DNA of 64,000 nucleotides from Quadrisphaera setariae (GCF_008041935.1 NZ_VKAC01000010.1:142788-206787), one strand, 5' to 3'; numbered from the stretch's first letter, positions 44,746 through 54,163 are shown. A program made the numbers and translations. Notes: generated by a model from the sequence alone, not told the origin.

Positions 44746-45845
44746 AGCTGGACCTCCCTGTTCTCGCGCGCCGAGGCGTAGCAGGCGTCGATGATGCGGG
44801 CGCGGTCCAGGGCCAGCGACCCGTCGTGGTCCTTCCACGCCGCAGCGCCGCTGCGCACCACGTCGACGAAGGCGTCCACCACCGCGGCGTGACCGCGCCC
44901 CGGCTCCACCGGCACGGTCCTGTCGGCGGCCTCGCCGTCCGCCGTGAGCGGGCTGTCGGTGAACAGCCGCAGCTCGCCCACCGGGTCGGGGTTCCCCTCG
45001 ACGACGAGCTCCGCGCCGCCGTCGGTGCCGCGCACGGTCATGCCCATCTGGTCGACCGGCTCGCGGAACACCGCCCAGGAGGTCTCCAGCTGCAGCAGAC
45101 CGCCGCCCTCCAGGCGCAGGAAGGCGTGGGCGAGGTCCTCGACCTCGTAGGCCGACACGTCACCGGAGAGCGACTTGCTGCCCCCGCGGCTCCCTCCCAG
45201 CCCGCGCGGGCCCAGCTCCGAGAACGTCACGGCGCTCGCGGCCACCACGCGGGGCTCGCCCAGCACGTGCAGCGCCCAGTCGAGGCAGTGCACGCCGATG
45301 TCCACGAGCGGCCCCCCGCCGGAGGCCTCAGCGTTGGTGAACCAGCTGCCGAGCATGGGGATGCCCCGGCGGCGCAGCCACCACGAGCGCGCCGCGTACG
45401 GCCGCCCCACCTGCCCGGAGGCCACCAGCTGCCGCAGCGCCTGCACGTCGCCGCGCTGGCGGTGGTTGAACACCACCTCCAGCACGCGCCCGGCGCTGCG
45501 GGCCGCCTCGACCATGGTGGCGGCCTCGGGGGCGTCGCGGGCGATCGGCTTCTCGCACAGCACGTGCAGCCCCCGCTCCAGGGCGGCGACGGCGATGGGC
45601 GCGTGCAGCGCGGTGGGCACCGCGATGCTCACGGCGTCCAGTCCCTCGACCTCGAGCAGGTCCTGCCAGCGCGCCACGCGGTGCGTCACGCCGTGCGCCT
45701 CGCCCAGGGAGGCCAGCAGGTCGGCCTCCATGCCCGCGAGCGCGACCACCTGGACGTCCGACCTGGCGGCGTACGCCTCCAGGTGCTGCTGGCCCGCCCA
45801 CCCGAGCCCCACGACGCCGACCTTCAGGACATCCTCGTCTGGCAC
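44742..45845 (-). CDS. Gfo/Idh/MocA-family oxidoreductase (ThuB-like)
   Basis: This 367-residue NAD(P)-dependent oxidoreductase has a Rossmann start ([19 protein letters not shown]), CEKPIARDA (catalytic Lys in EKP), and [20 protein letters not shown] (active-site His). Its stop overlaps the ThuA-like gene, so the two probably oxidise a sugar or disaccharide at C3. GTG 45845 is preceded by GGAG at a short spacing of three; no better start is near. A TetR regulator gene is divergent 57 bp away. Confidence 0.93.
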   Translation of the reverse strand: MPDEDVLKVGVVGLGWAGQQHLEAYAARSDVQVVALAGMEADLLASLGEAHGVTHRVARWQDLLEVEGLDAVSIAVPTALHAPIAVAALERGLHVLCEKPIARDAPEAATMVEAARSAGRVLEVVFNHRQRGDVQALRQLVASGQVGRPYAARSWWLRRRGIPMLGSWFTNAEASGGGPLVDIGVHCLDWALHVLGEPRVVAASAVTFSELGPRGLGGSRGGSKSLSGDVSAYEVEDLAHAFLRLEGGGLLQLETSWAVFREPVDQMGMTVRGTDGGAELVVEGNPDPVGELRLFTDSPLTADGEAADRTVPVEPGRGHAAVVDAFVDVVRSGAAAWKDHDGSLALDRARIIDACYASARENREVQL

Positions 45846-45902
45846 GCACTCCGGTCTACCAGCCGCCTGCGGCCGCTGCCGCCCGGGGGACACCATGGGC
45901 GC

Positions 45903-46484
45903 GTGGCAGCTCACGACGACGGGGGCGGGTCCGGGAGGCGCAACCCCGGACCGAGCGCCGCGGCGAGGAACCGCGCGGCGCTGCTGGCCGCAGCGCGGCG
46001 GCTCTTCGACGAGCTGGGTGCCGACGTCCCGATGTCCCGGCTCGCCGCCGAGGCCGGGGTCGGCCAGGCGGTGCTGTACCGCGTCTTCCCCGACCGGGCC
46101 AGCGCCGTCTGGGAGGTCTTCACCGAGGACCTCACGGCCCTGGAGGCGCTCGCGGACGCGGGCGACCTGCCGGCCCTGCTGGGCGAGGTCTCCCGGTCGG
46201 CAGCGCGCTCGACGGGGTTCCTGCAGGTCGTGGCGGGCCACCTCGGTGACCCCCGGCTGGCGGAGGTGGGCGAGCGGTTCGCCGCGGCGCTGGTGCGCTG
46301 CCGCGAGCGGACCGCACCTGAGCGCCGGCCGCGGCGCGACCTCACGACCGGTGACCTCCGTCTGGCGGTGCAGATGGTGACGGGCGCGCTCGTCACCACG
46401 CCGCGCGGCGAGCGCCTGGGCGTCGCCCGCCGGTCGTGGGACCTGCTGGGGATCCCCGTGGACCTGGACGACGGGCCGCGCTAG
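45903..46484 (+). CDS. TetR-family transcriptional regulator
   Basis: This 193-residue regulator has an N-terminal HTH (RAALLAAARRLFDELGADVPMSRLAAEAGVGQAVLYRVFPDRASAVWEVF) and a ligand-binding all-helical C-terminal domain with a SBP56/C13-like end. GTG 45903 gives a Gly/Ser-rich leader of about 20 residues. It is divergent from the ThuAB-like pair and 54 bp upstream of the SDR gene, so it may control either or both. Ligand unknown. Confidence 0.9.
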   Translation: MAAHDDGGGSGRRNPGPSAAARNRAALLAAARRLFDELGADVPMSRLAAEAGVGQAVLYRVFPDRASAVWEVFTEDLTALEALADAGDLPALLGEVSRSAARSTGFLQVVAGHLGDPRLAEVGERFAAALVRCRERTAPERRPRRDLTTGDLRLAVQMVTGALVTTPRGERLGVARRSWDLLGIPVDLDDGPR

Positions 46485-46538
46485 CGTCGGGAGAACCGGA
46501 CAGTGGTGTCCGGTGCCGCTCTCGTCGTGGAGGTCCTC

Positions 46539-47606
46539 GTGCCCGCTCCGCTCACCACCGCGTCCTCGGTCGCCGCCTGGCTCGACCACCCGACGGGCGG
46601 TCCCCTGCTCCGGCAGCTGCTGGCGTCCGGGGGGCAGGACGAGAGCGCCCTCGCCCCCGTCCGGCTCCTGCCGCTCGAGCGGCTCGTCGCCCTGAGCGGC
46701 GGCCAGCTGTCCGCCGAGGCGCTGTCCGACCTGGTGCGTCGCGCCACCGGGGCCGAGGACCACCGCGGCGCCACGGAGCAGGCCCCCGACACCGCCCACC
46801 CCTCTGCCTCCCCCGCGGCGCGCCCGGCCTGGCGCGAGCGCGTCGTGCCCGGCCGCTTCACGGGCCAGACCGTCGTCGTGACGGGTGCTGGCTCGGGCAT
46901 CGGGCGGGCCACCGCCTCGCGGGTGGCCCGCGAGGGCGGGCGCGTGGTGGCCGTCGACGTGGTCGCCGACCGCCTCGAGGCGCTCGCGGCGGACCTGGGG
47001 CCCCGGGCCGACGCCGTGGGGGGCCGCCTGGTCGTCGTCGTCGCCGACATCACCGAGGCGGACGGCGTGGCGCGGATCGTCGAGGCGGCGGGACCCGACG
47101 TCGCGGCGCTCGCCAACGTCGCCGGGGTCATGGACGACATGACGCCCGTCCACGAGGTGACCGACGCCGTCTGGGAGCGCGTCATGCGCATCAACGTGGA
47201 CGGGACGATGCGCCTCACCCGAGCCGTGGTGCCGCTCATGCTGGGGCGCGGTGGCGGCTCGGTGGTCAACGTCGCCTCGGAGGCCGCGCTGCGGGGCTCG
47301 GCCGCGGGAGCCGCCTACACGACGTCCAAGCACGCCGTGGTGGGGCTCACGAAGAGCTCGGCCGTGATGTACGGCCGCCTGGGCGTGCGCGTGAACGCCG
47401 TCGCCCCCGGACCCGTCATCACCGGCATCGAAGCCCGGTTCGCCTCCGAGCTCGGCGCCGAGCGCATCGGCGGTCTGCTCGCGACCATCCCCGAGCCGGT
47501 GCAGCCCGAGCAGCTGGCGGCGTCCATCACGTTCCTGCTCTCCGACGACGCCGTCAACGTCAGCGGCGCCGTGCTCGCCTCCGACGGCGGCTGGTCCGCG
47601 CAGTGA
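46539..47606 (+). CDS. SDR-family oxidoreductase with an N-terminal helical extension
   Basis: This 355-residue protein has a C-terminal classical SDR domain (about residues 100-355): TGxxxGIG (VVVTGAGSGIGRATA), NVAG, catalytic Ser (VVNVASEAA), YxxxK (AYTTSKHAVVG) and the DGGW end. The first ~85 residues (AWLDHPTGGPLLRQLLA, LLPLERLVALSGGQLSAEALSDLVRRA) are a helical domain I cannot name, followed by a Pro/Ala linker. GTG 46539 is chosen, five bases after GGAGG; an earlier GTG at 46503 would place the ribosome binding site inside the gene. Substrate unknown. Confidence 0.9.
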   Translation: MPAPLTTASSVAAWLDHPTGGPLLRQLLASGGQDESALAPVRLLPLERLVALSGGQLSAEALSDLVRRATGAEDHRGATEQAPDTAHPSASPAARPAWRERVVPGRFTGQTVVVTGAGSGIGRATASRVAREGGRVVAVDVVADRLEALAADLGPRADAVGGRLVVVVADITEADGVARIVEAAGPDVAALANVAGVMDDMTPVHEVTDAVWERVMRINVDGTMRLTRAVVPLMLGRGGGSVVNVASEAALRGSAAGAAYTTSKHAVVGLTKSSAVMYGRLGVRVNAVAPGPVITGIEARFASELGAERIGGLLATIPEPVQPEQLAASITFLLSDDAVNVSGAVLASDGGWSAQ

Positions 47607-47666
47607 CCCGCGGCCGGGCGTGCGGCGCTCTACTGTGGGGGTGACGCGCCCTCACGGGACGCGCCG

Positions 47667-47742
47667 GCCAGCATGGCGCAACTGGTAGCGCACTCGTCTT
47701 GTAAACGAGGGGTTGCGGGTTCGAGTCCCGCTGCTGGCCCCA
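47667..47742 (+). tRNA. tRNA-Thr(TGT)
   Basis: A cloverleaf has acceptor GCCAGCA/TGCTGGC, loop CTTGTAA with anticodon TGT (reads ACA), and T-loop TTCGAGT. CCA is encoded at 47740-47742. TACTGT at 47631-47636 could be a -10 element, but no matching -35 is visible. Confidence 0.96.
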
Positions 47743-47774
47743 CCTCCGCCGGCGCCGGCGGTGCTGTCGCCGCG

Positions 47775-49268
47775 TCACGCCGTGGCGGAGACCCTCCGCC
47801 GCTGCCCCGCGGCGAAGCGGGCGTCGAGCAGGGAGCCGTCGCCGGGGCGTCCGAACAGCCATCCCTGGGCCAGGTCGCAGCGCATCTCGCGCAGGACCTC
47901 CGCCTGGGACCTGCGCTCGACGCCCTCGGCCACCACGGTGAGCCCGAGGGCGTGGGCCGTGGTGATGAAGGCCCCCGCCACGGAGCCCGCGGACGCGTCG
48001 ACGTCGAGGTCTGCGACGAGCGAGGCGTCCAGCTTCACCTGGGCGGCCCGCGTCCCCCGCAGGTTCACGAGCGAGGACGCGCCCGACCCGAAGTCGTCCA
48101 CCGCAAGGCCCGCGCCGAGGCTGCGCAGGCGGGCCAGGGTGCGCTCCGCCGTGCGGGAGACCCGCTGCAGGTCGGTCTCGGTGACGTCCAGCACCACGGC
48201 GCGCGCCGGGACGTCCCAGCGGTGCAGCGCGGCGCTGAGGGCGTCGACGAGGGCGTCGCCCTCCAGGGACCGCCCCGAGAGGTTGACCGACACGGTGGCG
48301 CCCGCGCGGCACCACGGCGCGCAGCGGCGCAGCGCCTCGGTGAGCACCCAGCAGTCGACCTCGGTGATGAGGGCGCTCTCCCGCGCGGCCGGGACGAAGG
48401 CGGCCGGCTCCAGCAGCCCGTGCCCGGGGCGCTCCCAGCGCACCAGGGCCTCGGCGCCGACCGGCTGCCCGTCGGCCAGCCGCACCAGGGGCTGGTAGAG
48501 CAGGCGCAGCTCGCCGCCCCGCACCCCGTCGCCGAGGGCGCTGCGCACCGACGCGCGGGTGTCGACAGCGCACTGCATGGCGGCGTCGTAGACGGACGTG
48601 CGCGCCTTGCCGGACACCTTGGCGTCGTACATGGCCAGGTCGGCCCGGCCGAGCAGCGCCTCGGCGTCCCTGCACCCGGGGCCGGTGGACGCCAGCCCGA
48701 TGCTGGCGCTGACGACCGCGTCGTGGCCGTGGACGCGGAACGGCGCGCACAGCTGGGCGCCGACGCGGTCGGCGACGGCGGCCCCCTCCTCGGCGTCGGC
48801 GTCGTCGCACACCACCACGAACTCGTCGCCGCCCAGACGGGCCACCAGGTCGGTCGGTCGCAGGCAGGAGCGGATGCGCTCGGCGGCCCTCACCAGCAGC
48901 TCGTCGCCGGCGGCGTGGCCGAGGCTGTCGTTCACCTGCTTGAACCCGTCGAGGTCGATGAAGAGCGCGGTGGCGCTGCGCCCGCCCTTCAGCGCCGTCT
49001 CGAGGTGCGCCAGCAGGGCGGCGCGGTTCGGCAGGCCGGTGAGGGCGTCCTGCAGCGCTCGCTGGCTGAGGGCGTCGTGGAGCCCGCGCATCTCCCGGGA
49101 GGAGACCTCCAGGGACCTCTCCAGCGTGTACCGCTCGTCGTCGGCCTCTGCGTAGGTGCTGCTCACCACGGCCAGCACCTCCGCCCACGCGTCGGTGCCG
49201 GGGGCGACGCGCGCGTCCAGGCCGAGGCGGCGCAGCTGGCGCACCAGCGTCCGGTGCAGCTCGCTCAC
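47775..49268 (-). CDS. GGDEF-EAL cyclic-di-GMP turnover protein
   Basis: This 497-residue protein has a short N-terminal helical region, GGDEF (LQDALTGLPNRAALLAHLE, FIDLDGFKQVNDSLGHAAGDELL, RLGGDEFVVV) with an RxxD inhibitory site (RPTD) five residues before GGDEF, then EAL (AEALVRW, VNLSGRSL, DVTETD, VDDFGSG, KLDASLV, AEGVE, QG). In the third EAL motif the usual Glu (ELTE) is Asp (DVTE), which could lower phosphodiesterase activity. GTG 49268 overlaps the FIST gene stop as GTGA, so its activity is probably set by the FIST protein. Confidence 0.93.
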   Translation of the reverse strand: MSELHRTLVRQLRRLGLDARVAPGTDAWAEVLAVVSSTYAEADDERYTLERSLEVSSREMRGLHDALSQRALQDALTGLPNRAALLAHLETALKGGRSATALFIDLDGFKQVNDSLGHAAGDELLVRAAERIRSCLRPTDLVARLGGDEFVVVCDDADAEEGAAVADRVGAQLCAPFRVHGHDAVVSASIGLASTGPGCRDAEALLGRADLAMYDAKVSGKARTSVYDAAMQCAVDTRASVRSALGDGVRGGELRLLYQPLVRLADGQPVGAEALVRWERPGHGLLEPAAFVPAARESALITEVDCWVLTEALRRCAPWCRAGATVSVNLSGRSLEGDALVDALSAALHRWDVPARAVVLDVTETDLQRVSRTAERTLARLRSLGAGLAVDDFGSGASSLVNLRGTRAAQVKLDASLVADLDVDASAGSVAGAFITTAHALGLTVVAEGVERRSQAEVLREMRCDLAQGWLFGRPGDGSLLDARFAAGQRRRVSATA

Positions 49269-50416
49269 GCCTGGGCCTCTCGGAGGAGCGTCACGGTCAT
49301 GGTCTGGTTGTGCAGGTCGCACCCCGTGCGGCCCGCGGGGGCCAGCTCGCCGTAGGAGTAGAAGCCGACCAGCGCGTCGCCCTCGCCGAGCTGGTCCGCC
49401 ACGGCGTCCAGCTCGTCCTCGGTGCGCCGTCCGAGCAGGAGGCGGCGGCCCACGCAGCTGACGGCCAGGGCCAGCACCGGCGCGCCGGCGGGCAGGGCGG
49501 CGCCGGCGGCGGCCTCACCGGCCGCCTGCACCAGGTCCCCGGTGGTGGTGCGCATGAGCTGGACGACCGACCCCTGCGGCACGTCCCCGGCGAACGTCAT
49601 GCTGCGGGTCTCGTCGTCCACGCCGAGCACGGTCCGGACCAGCTCGCGGTCGGGCTGCTGCGGCGCGCGCACCTGGAGGGGGAAGAGCAGCGCGGTGCCG
49701 GGCAGGCCCTGGGCCCGCTCGCCGAGGTACTCGCGGTAGAGGTCGAGGGCCGGGCGGCCGTCCAGCTCGAGCAGCACCGACCCCTCGGACCGGGTCACGG
49801 AGCGCTCGGGCCCGAGGGCGGACCAGCCGCCGCGGGAGCCGGAGGCGACCTCCACGCCGGAGCCGTAGACGCCCACGGCGCAGGCGCTGGCGGCCACGGG
49901 GCGTCCGTCGACGAGCACCCACGTGCGCTCGAAGCGCTCCCCGTCACCGGCGAGCCCCCCGGTCACCAGCACGCCGTCGCCGGCTCCGTCGGCCAGGCCC
50001 CCCGCCAGGGCGGTGCCGTTGACGTCCAGCCCGTCGGCCAGCACCAGCACCCACGCGAGGTCGTCGCCGCGGGCGCGCAGACCGCGGCCCAGGTCGCGGC
50101 CGACCTGCGCGGAGGTGCTCGCGGTCACGGGGGAGGTCTCGAGGGCGACGCGCGAGGCGCTGAGGGACACCACGCAGACGGTGAGGGCCTCGTCGGCCAG
50201 CTCGCCGCCGAGGACCTGGCCGGCCGTCGAGCAGCCGACGACCACCGAGGTGGGGTGGGCCCCCACCACCTCGCGGACGGCCGCGGCAGCGGCCGAGCCG
50301 CCGTCGAGCAGGTCCGAGTCGCCGAAGAGCAGCACCAGCGTGCTCGGCCCGTCGCTGTCGGGCAGCCGGGTGCTCCAGCCGCTGCGCGCCGTCCAGCGCG
50401 CGGTCACCACGTCCAC
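49265..50416 (-). CDS. FIST sensory-domain protein
   Basis: This 383-residue soluble protein carries FIST N (about residues 25-210; STLVLLFGDSDLLDGG, VVVGCSTAGQVLGGEL) and FIST C (LELDGRPALDLYREYLGER, SCVGRRLLLGRRTEDELDAV, GFYSYGELAP) domains. FIST is a ligand-sensing module thought to bind small molecules such as amino acids. Here it is a stand-alone protein coupled by GTGA overlap to the GGDEF-EAL gene. The first of three nearby GTGs (50416) has GAGGAG six bases upstream. Confidence 0.93.
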   Translation of the reverse strand: MDVVTARWTARSGWSTRLPDSDGPSTLVLLFGDSDLLDGGSAAAAAVREVVGAHPTSVVVGCSTAGQVLGGELADEALTVCVVSLSASRVALETSPVTASTSAQVGRDLGRGLRARGDDLAWVLVLADGLDVNGTALAGGLADGAGDGVLVTGGLAGDGERFERTWVLVDGRPVAASACAVGVYGSGVEVASGSRGGWSALGPERSVTRSEGSVLLELDGRPALDLYREYLGERAQGLPGTALLFPLQVRAPQQPDRELVRTVLGVDDETRSMTFAGDVPQGSVVQLMRTTTGDLVQAAGEAAAGAALPAGAPVLALAVSCVGRRLLLGRRTEDELDAVADQLGEGDALVGFYSYGELAPAGRTGCDLHNQTMTVTLLREAQA

Positions 50417-50606
50417 GTCCCGCTCCTCGTGCGCGTCCCCCGGCGCCTCCACCCACCTCCTCGGCAGGACGGCGCCGGACGTGGAGGCCGAGGACCGGTA
50501 CGGCCCCCTTCCGGGTGAACGGCGGCACGGGTGCCGAGGGCGGGAGTCCCGCCTAGGGTGGCGATCGCCGGTCGCACCGGACGCCGTCGTCCCGAGGGGA
50601 GCATCC

Positions 50607-50930
50607 GTGATCTTCATCGCCGTCAAGTGGCGCATCAGGCCCGAGCACGCCGACACGTGGCTGGACGAGGTCGCCGACTTCACCGAGGCGACCCGCGCCG
50701 AGCCCGGCAACCTCTTCTTCGACTGGTCGCGCAGCGTGGACGACCCCACGGAGTACGTCCTCCTGGAGGCCTTCACCGACGACGGCGCCGGGCCGCACGT
50801 GAGCAGCGACCACTTCCAGCACGCGATGAGGACCCTGGGGTCCAAGGTGGCCGAGCGTCCCCGCATCGTGAACTTCCAGCTCCCGCAGGACGACTGGTCG
50901 CGCCTGGGCGAGCTCCAGCTGGACGACTGA
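50607..50930 (+). CDS. Antibiotic biosynthesis monooxygenase-family (ABM/YgiN) protein
   Basis: This 107-residue ferredoxin-like alpha/beta barrel protein starts VIFIAVKWRIRPEHADTWLD and has EPGNLFFDWSRS, EYVLLEAFTDD and HVSSDHFQHAM, matching the ABM/YgiN dimeric family. Members include small monooxygenases and isomerases; the reaction here cannot be named. GTG 50607 follows GAGGGGA. Its stop overlaps the next start as TGATG, and it leads the SDR/kinase run. Confidence 0.9.
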   Translation: MIFIAVKWRIRPEHADTWLDEVADFTEATRAEPGNLFFDWSRSVDDPTEYVLLEAFTDDGAGPHVSSDHFQHAMRTLGSKVAERPRIVNFQLPQDDWSRLGELQLDD

Positions 50931-51712
50931 TGACGGGCGCGCCGGAGCCCCAGGACGACGACGTCGACCTGAGCTTCCGGCTCGACGGTCGCACCGCGCT
51001 GGTCACCGGTGCCGTGTCGGGGATCGGCTCGGCCATCGCCGGCGCCTTCGCCGAGCGGGGCGCGCGCGTCGTCGTGGTCGACCTCGACCACGCGGCCGCG
51101 CAGCGCCGTGCCGACGAGCTCGGCGGGGGAGCGCTCGGCCTGGGCTGCGACGTCTCCGACGCCGCGTCCGTCGAGGCCGCCGTGGCCGCGGCGGTGGAGG
51201 TCACGGGCACCATCGACGTGCTGGTCAACTGCGCCGGCATCGTCGACCTCGCGCCCGCGGAGGAGCTGAGCACCCGCGCGTGGGAGCGCACCCTCGCCGT
51301 CAACCTCACCGGCACCTTCCTGGTCAGCCAGGCGGTGGGCCGCCGGATGCTCGAGGCCGGGCGGGGCAAGGTCATCAGCATGGCGAGCCAGGCCGCCAGC
51401 GTCGGGCTCCTCGAGCACGCCGCCTACTGCGCCTCCAAGGCCGGGGTCGTGGGCCTGACGCGGGTGCTGGCCGCCGAGTGGGCCGGGCGCGGCGTCACCG
51501 CCAACTGCATCTCCCCCACCGTGGTCCTCACCGAGCTCGGCAGGAAGGCCTGGGCGGGGGAGAAGGGCGAGGCGGCGAAGCGGGACATCCCCGTCGGGCG
51601 CTTCGCGCTGCCGCGCGAGGTGGCGGGAGCTGCGCTGTTCCTGGCCAGCGGCGCCTCCGACATGGTGAACGGGGCCGACCTCGTCGTCGACGGCGGCTAC
51701 ACGATCCGCTGA
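50930..51712 (+). CDS. SDR-family sugar/alcohol dehydrogenase
   Basis: This 260-residue classical SDR has the nucleotide site TALVTGAVSGIGSAIA, NCAG, catalytic Ser (VISMASQAA), YCASK and DGGYTIR end. It resembles D-arabinitol/D-threitol-type dehydrogenases acting on polyols or ketoses. Its start overlaps the ABM gene; the ribokinase-like gene follows after 35 bp, suggesting oxidation then phosphorylation of a sugar. Substrate is inferred only in general terms. Confidence 0.9.
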   Translation: MTGAPEPQDDDVDLSFRLDGRTALVTGAVSGIGSAIAGAFAERGARVVVVDLDHAAAQRRADELGGGALGLGCDVSDAASVEAAVAAAVEVTGTIDVLVNCAGIVDLAPAEELSTRAWERTLAVNLTGTFLVSQAVGRRMLEAGRGKVISMASQAASVGLLEHAAYCASKAGVVGLTRVLAAEWAGRGVTANCISPTVVLTELGRKAWAGEKGEAAKRDIPVGRFALPREVAGAALFLASGASDMVNGADLVVDGGYTIR

Positions 51713-51747
51713 GCGGGCACGCCGCCGCCGCCCCTAGGCTCCGCGGC

Positions 51748-52578
51748 GTGGGCAGCGTCGTCGTGCTGGGGTCCGTCAACCTCGACCTGCACCTGCAGGT
51801 GGAGCGCCACCCCCGAGGTGGCGAGACGCTGCTGGCGGGTGACCTGGAGCGCCGCTTCGGCGGCAAGGGCGGCAACCAGGCCGTCGCCGCGGCAGCCGCC
51901 GGCGCCGCGGTCTCCCTGGTGGGGGCTGTCGGGGACGACGACGCCGGCCGCGAGTACCTGCGGCGCCTGGAGGCCTTCGGCGTGCGCGTCGAGGCTGTGC
52001 GCTCGGTGCAGGGGACCTCCACGGGCACCGCCGTCATCTGCGTCGACGCCCAGGGCGAGAACACCATCGTCGTCGCCCCCGGGGCCAACCACAGGGTGGC
52101 CCCCGACGCGCTCAGCGCGCTGGACGGCCTCCAGGAGGGGGACGTGCTGCTCGCCCAGCTGGAGCTGCCGCTCGAGGTGGTCGCCGAGGGCGTCCGCCGA
52201 GCGTCCGCCCGGGGCGCGCGCGTCGTCCTCAACCTCGCGCCGTACGCGGCGCTGCCCGAGGACGTGCTGCGGCTCGCCGACCCCGTGGTGGTCAACGAGC
52301 ACGAGGCCGCCCAGCTGGAGGCCGACGGGCTGCACCCGGCGTCGCTGCTGGTGACCCTGGGGGCGGAGGGCTCGCGCTGGGACGAGCTGGAGGTGCGGGG
52401 CGAGCGCGTCGAGCACGTGGTCGACACCACCGGAGCCGGCGACTCCTTCTGCGGCGCGCTGGCCGCGCGCCTGGCGGCCGGGGACGACCGGCGCGCCGCG
52501 GTGCAGTCCGCGACGGAGGCCGCGGCGCTCACCGTGCAGCACGAGGGCGCCCAGCCCCCGCTGCCTCGCCCCTCCTGA
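51748..52578 (+). CDS. Ribokinase-like carbohydrate kinase (PfkB family)
   Basis: This 276-residue kinase has the PfkB signatures: SVVVLGSVNLDLHLQVERHPRGGET, RRFGGKGGNQAVAAAAAG, and the C-terminal DTTGAGDSFCGALAARLA with the catalytic Asp. The N-terminal GGKGxNQA motif is ribokinase-type. It is somewhat shorter than typical ribokinase (about 300). GTG 51748 gives the family start. It follows the SDR gene in a shared run. Confidence 0.92.
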   Translation: MGSVVVLGSVNLDLHLQVERHPRGGETLLAGDLERRFGGKGGNQAVAAAAAGAAVSLVGAVGDDDAGREYLRRLEAFGVRVEAVRSVQGTSTGTAVICVDAQGENTIVVAPGANHRVAPDALSALDGLQEGDVLLAQLELPLEVVAEGVRRASARGARVVLNLAPYAALPEDVLRLADPVVVNEHEAAQLEADGLHPASLLVTLGAEGSRWDELEVRGERVEHVVDTTGAGDSFCGALAARLAAGDDRRAAVQSATEAAALTVQHEGAQPPLPRPS

Positions 52579-52611
52579 GGCGGGGCCCGCGCGCTGGCTA
52601 GGCTCGCCGGC

Positions 52612-54069
52612 GTGTCGACGCCGCAGACGACCGACCAGAGCCCCGCGGGCGCCACGCGCCGCGAGCACGACCTGCTGGGAGACCGCGAGGTCCCCGCCGG
52701 CGCCTACTACGGCGTCCACACCCTGCGGGCGCTGGAGAACTTCCCCATCTCGGGCAGCCCCATCAGCACCCACCCCGACCTCGTGGTGGCGCTGGCGTGC
52801 GTCAAGCAGGCCGCGGCGCGGGCCAACGCGGAGCTGGGGCTGCTGACGCCCGAGGTGGCCGGGGCGGTGGAGGCGGCGTGCGAGGAGGTCCGCGCCGGGG
52901 AGCTGCACGGGGAGTTCGTCGTCGACGTCATCCAGGGCGGGGCGGGCACCTCGACCAACATGAACGCCAACGAGGTCATCGCCAACCGCGCGATCGAGCT
53001 CCTCGGCGGCACCTTGGGCGACTACTCCGTGGTGCACCCGCTCGACCAGGTCAACCGCAGCCAGTCCACCAACGACGTCTACCCGACGGCGGTGAAGGTG
53101 GCGATGCACTTCGCCATCGACAGGCTCCACACGGCCATGAAGGGCCTGTCCCAGGCGTTCGCCGTGAAGGCCGACGAGTTCGCCGGCGTCCTCAAGATGG
53201 GCCGCACCCAGCTCCAGGACGCCGTGCCCATGACGCTCGGGCAGGAGTTCGCCACCTACGCCGTCATGGTCGCCGAGGACGCCGACCGCCTCGCCGAAGC
53301 CGCTGCGCTGATCCGCGAGATCAACCTCGGTGGGACCGCGATCGGCACGGGGCTCAACGCACCCAGCCGCTACACCGAGCTCGCGGTGGCGGCGCTGCGG
53401 GACATCAGCGGCGTGCCGGTGGTCAGCGCGACCGACCTCGTGGAGGCCACGCAGGACGTCGGCTCCTTCGTGCAGCTGTCGGGCGTGCTCAAGCGCACCG
53501 CGGTGAAGCTGTCGAAGATCTGCAACGACCTGCGCCTGCTGTCGTCCGGTCCCCGCAGCGGCTTCTCGGAGATCAACCTCCCGCCCGTCCAGGCGGGCTC
53601 CTCGATCATGCCCGGCAAGGTCAACCCGGTGATCCCCGAGGTGGTCAACCAGGTGGCCTTCGAGGTGGTCGGCAACGACGTCGCGATCTCCTTCGCCGCC
53701 GAGGGCGGGCAGCTGCAGCTCAACGCCTTCGAGCCGATCATCGCCCACAACCTCTTCGAGTCCGTGACGCACCTGACGGCGGCCTGCCGCGTGCTGGAGT
53801 CCCGGTGCGTGGTGGGCATCACCGCCAACACCGAGCACCTGCGCGGGGTGGTGGAGCGCTCCATCGGCATCGTCACGGCGCTCAACCCGCACATCGGCTA
53901 CGCAGCGGCCACCGAGGTCGCGGCCGAGGCGCTGGCCTCCGGGCGCAGCGTCACCGAGCTGGTGGTCGAGCGCGGTCTCATGACGCCGGAGCAGGTCGAC
54001 GCCGTGATGCGGCCGGAGGTGCTCATCCCCACCCTGCAGCGCCGCGCCGCCACCGTCCGCGACGTCTGA
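52612..54069 (+). CDS. aspA: Aspartate ammonia-lyase
   Basis: AspA converts aspartate to fumarate and ammonia. The 485-residue length and the N-terminal REHDLLGDREVPAGAYYGVHTLRALENFPIS match aspartases more closely than fumarases. The superfamily signature GSSIMPGKVNP is at residues 329-339; aspartases usually have Ala where this has Gly, so fumarase activity should be kept in mind. QGGAGTSTNMNANEV and the C-terminal SIGIVTALNPHIGY are also present. Start GTG 52612 follows the kinase gene by 33 bp. Confidence 0.9.
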   Translation: MSTPQTTDQSPAGATRREHDLLGDREVPAGAYYGVHTLRALENFPISGSPISTHPDLVVALACVKQAAARANAELGLLTPEVAGAVEAACEEVRAGELHGEFVVDVIQGGAGTSTNMNANEVIANRAIELLGGTLGDYSVVHPLDQVNRSQSTNDVYPTAVKVAMHFAIDRLHTAMKGLSQAFAVKADEFAGVLKMGRTQLQDAVPMTLGQEFATYAVMVAEDADRLAEAAALIREINLGGTAIGTGLNAPSRYTELAVAALRDISGVPVVSATDLVEATQDVGSFVQLSGVLKRTAVKLSKICNDLRLLSSGPRSGFSEINLPPVQAGSSIMPGKVNPVIPEVVNQVAFEVVGNDVAISFAAEGGQLQLNAFEPIIAHNLFESVTHLTAACRVLESRCVVGITANTEHLRGVVERSIGIVTALNPHIGYAAATEVAAEALASGRSVTELVVERGLMTPEQVDAVMRPEVLIPTLQRRAATVRDV

Positions 54070-54163
54070 GGCACCCCGGACGGCGACCTACCACCTGGTC
54101 GGTCCATGCTGGTGCCGACCCCTGACGGCCTCTCATCCGCAACGACGAGCAGGAGCTTCGACG

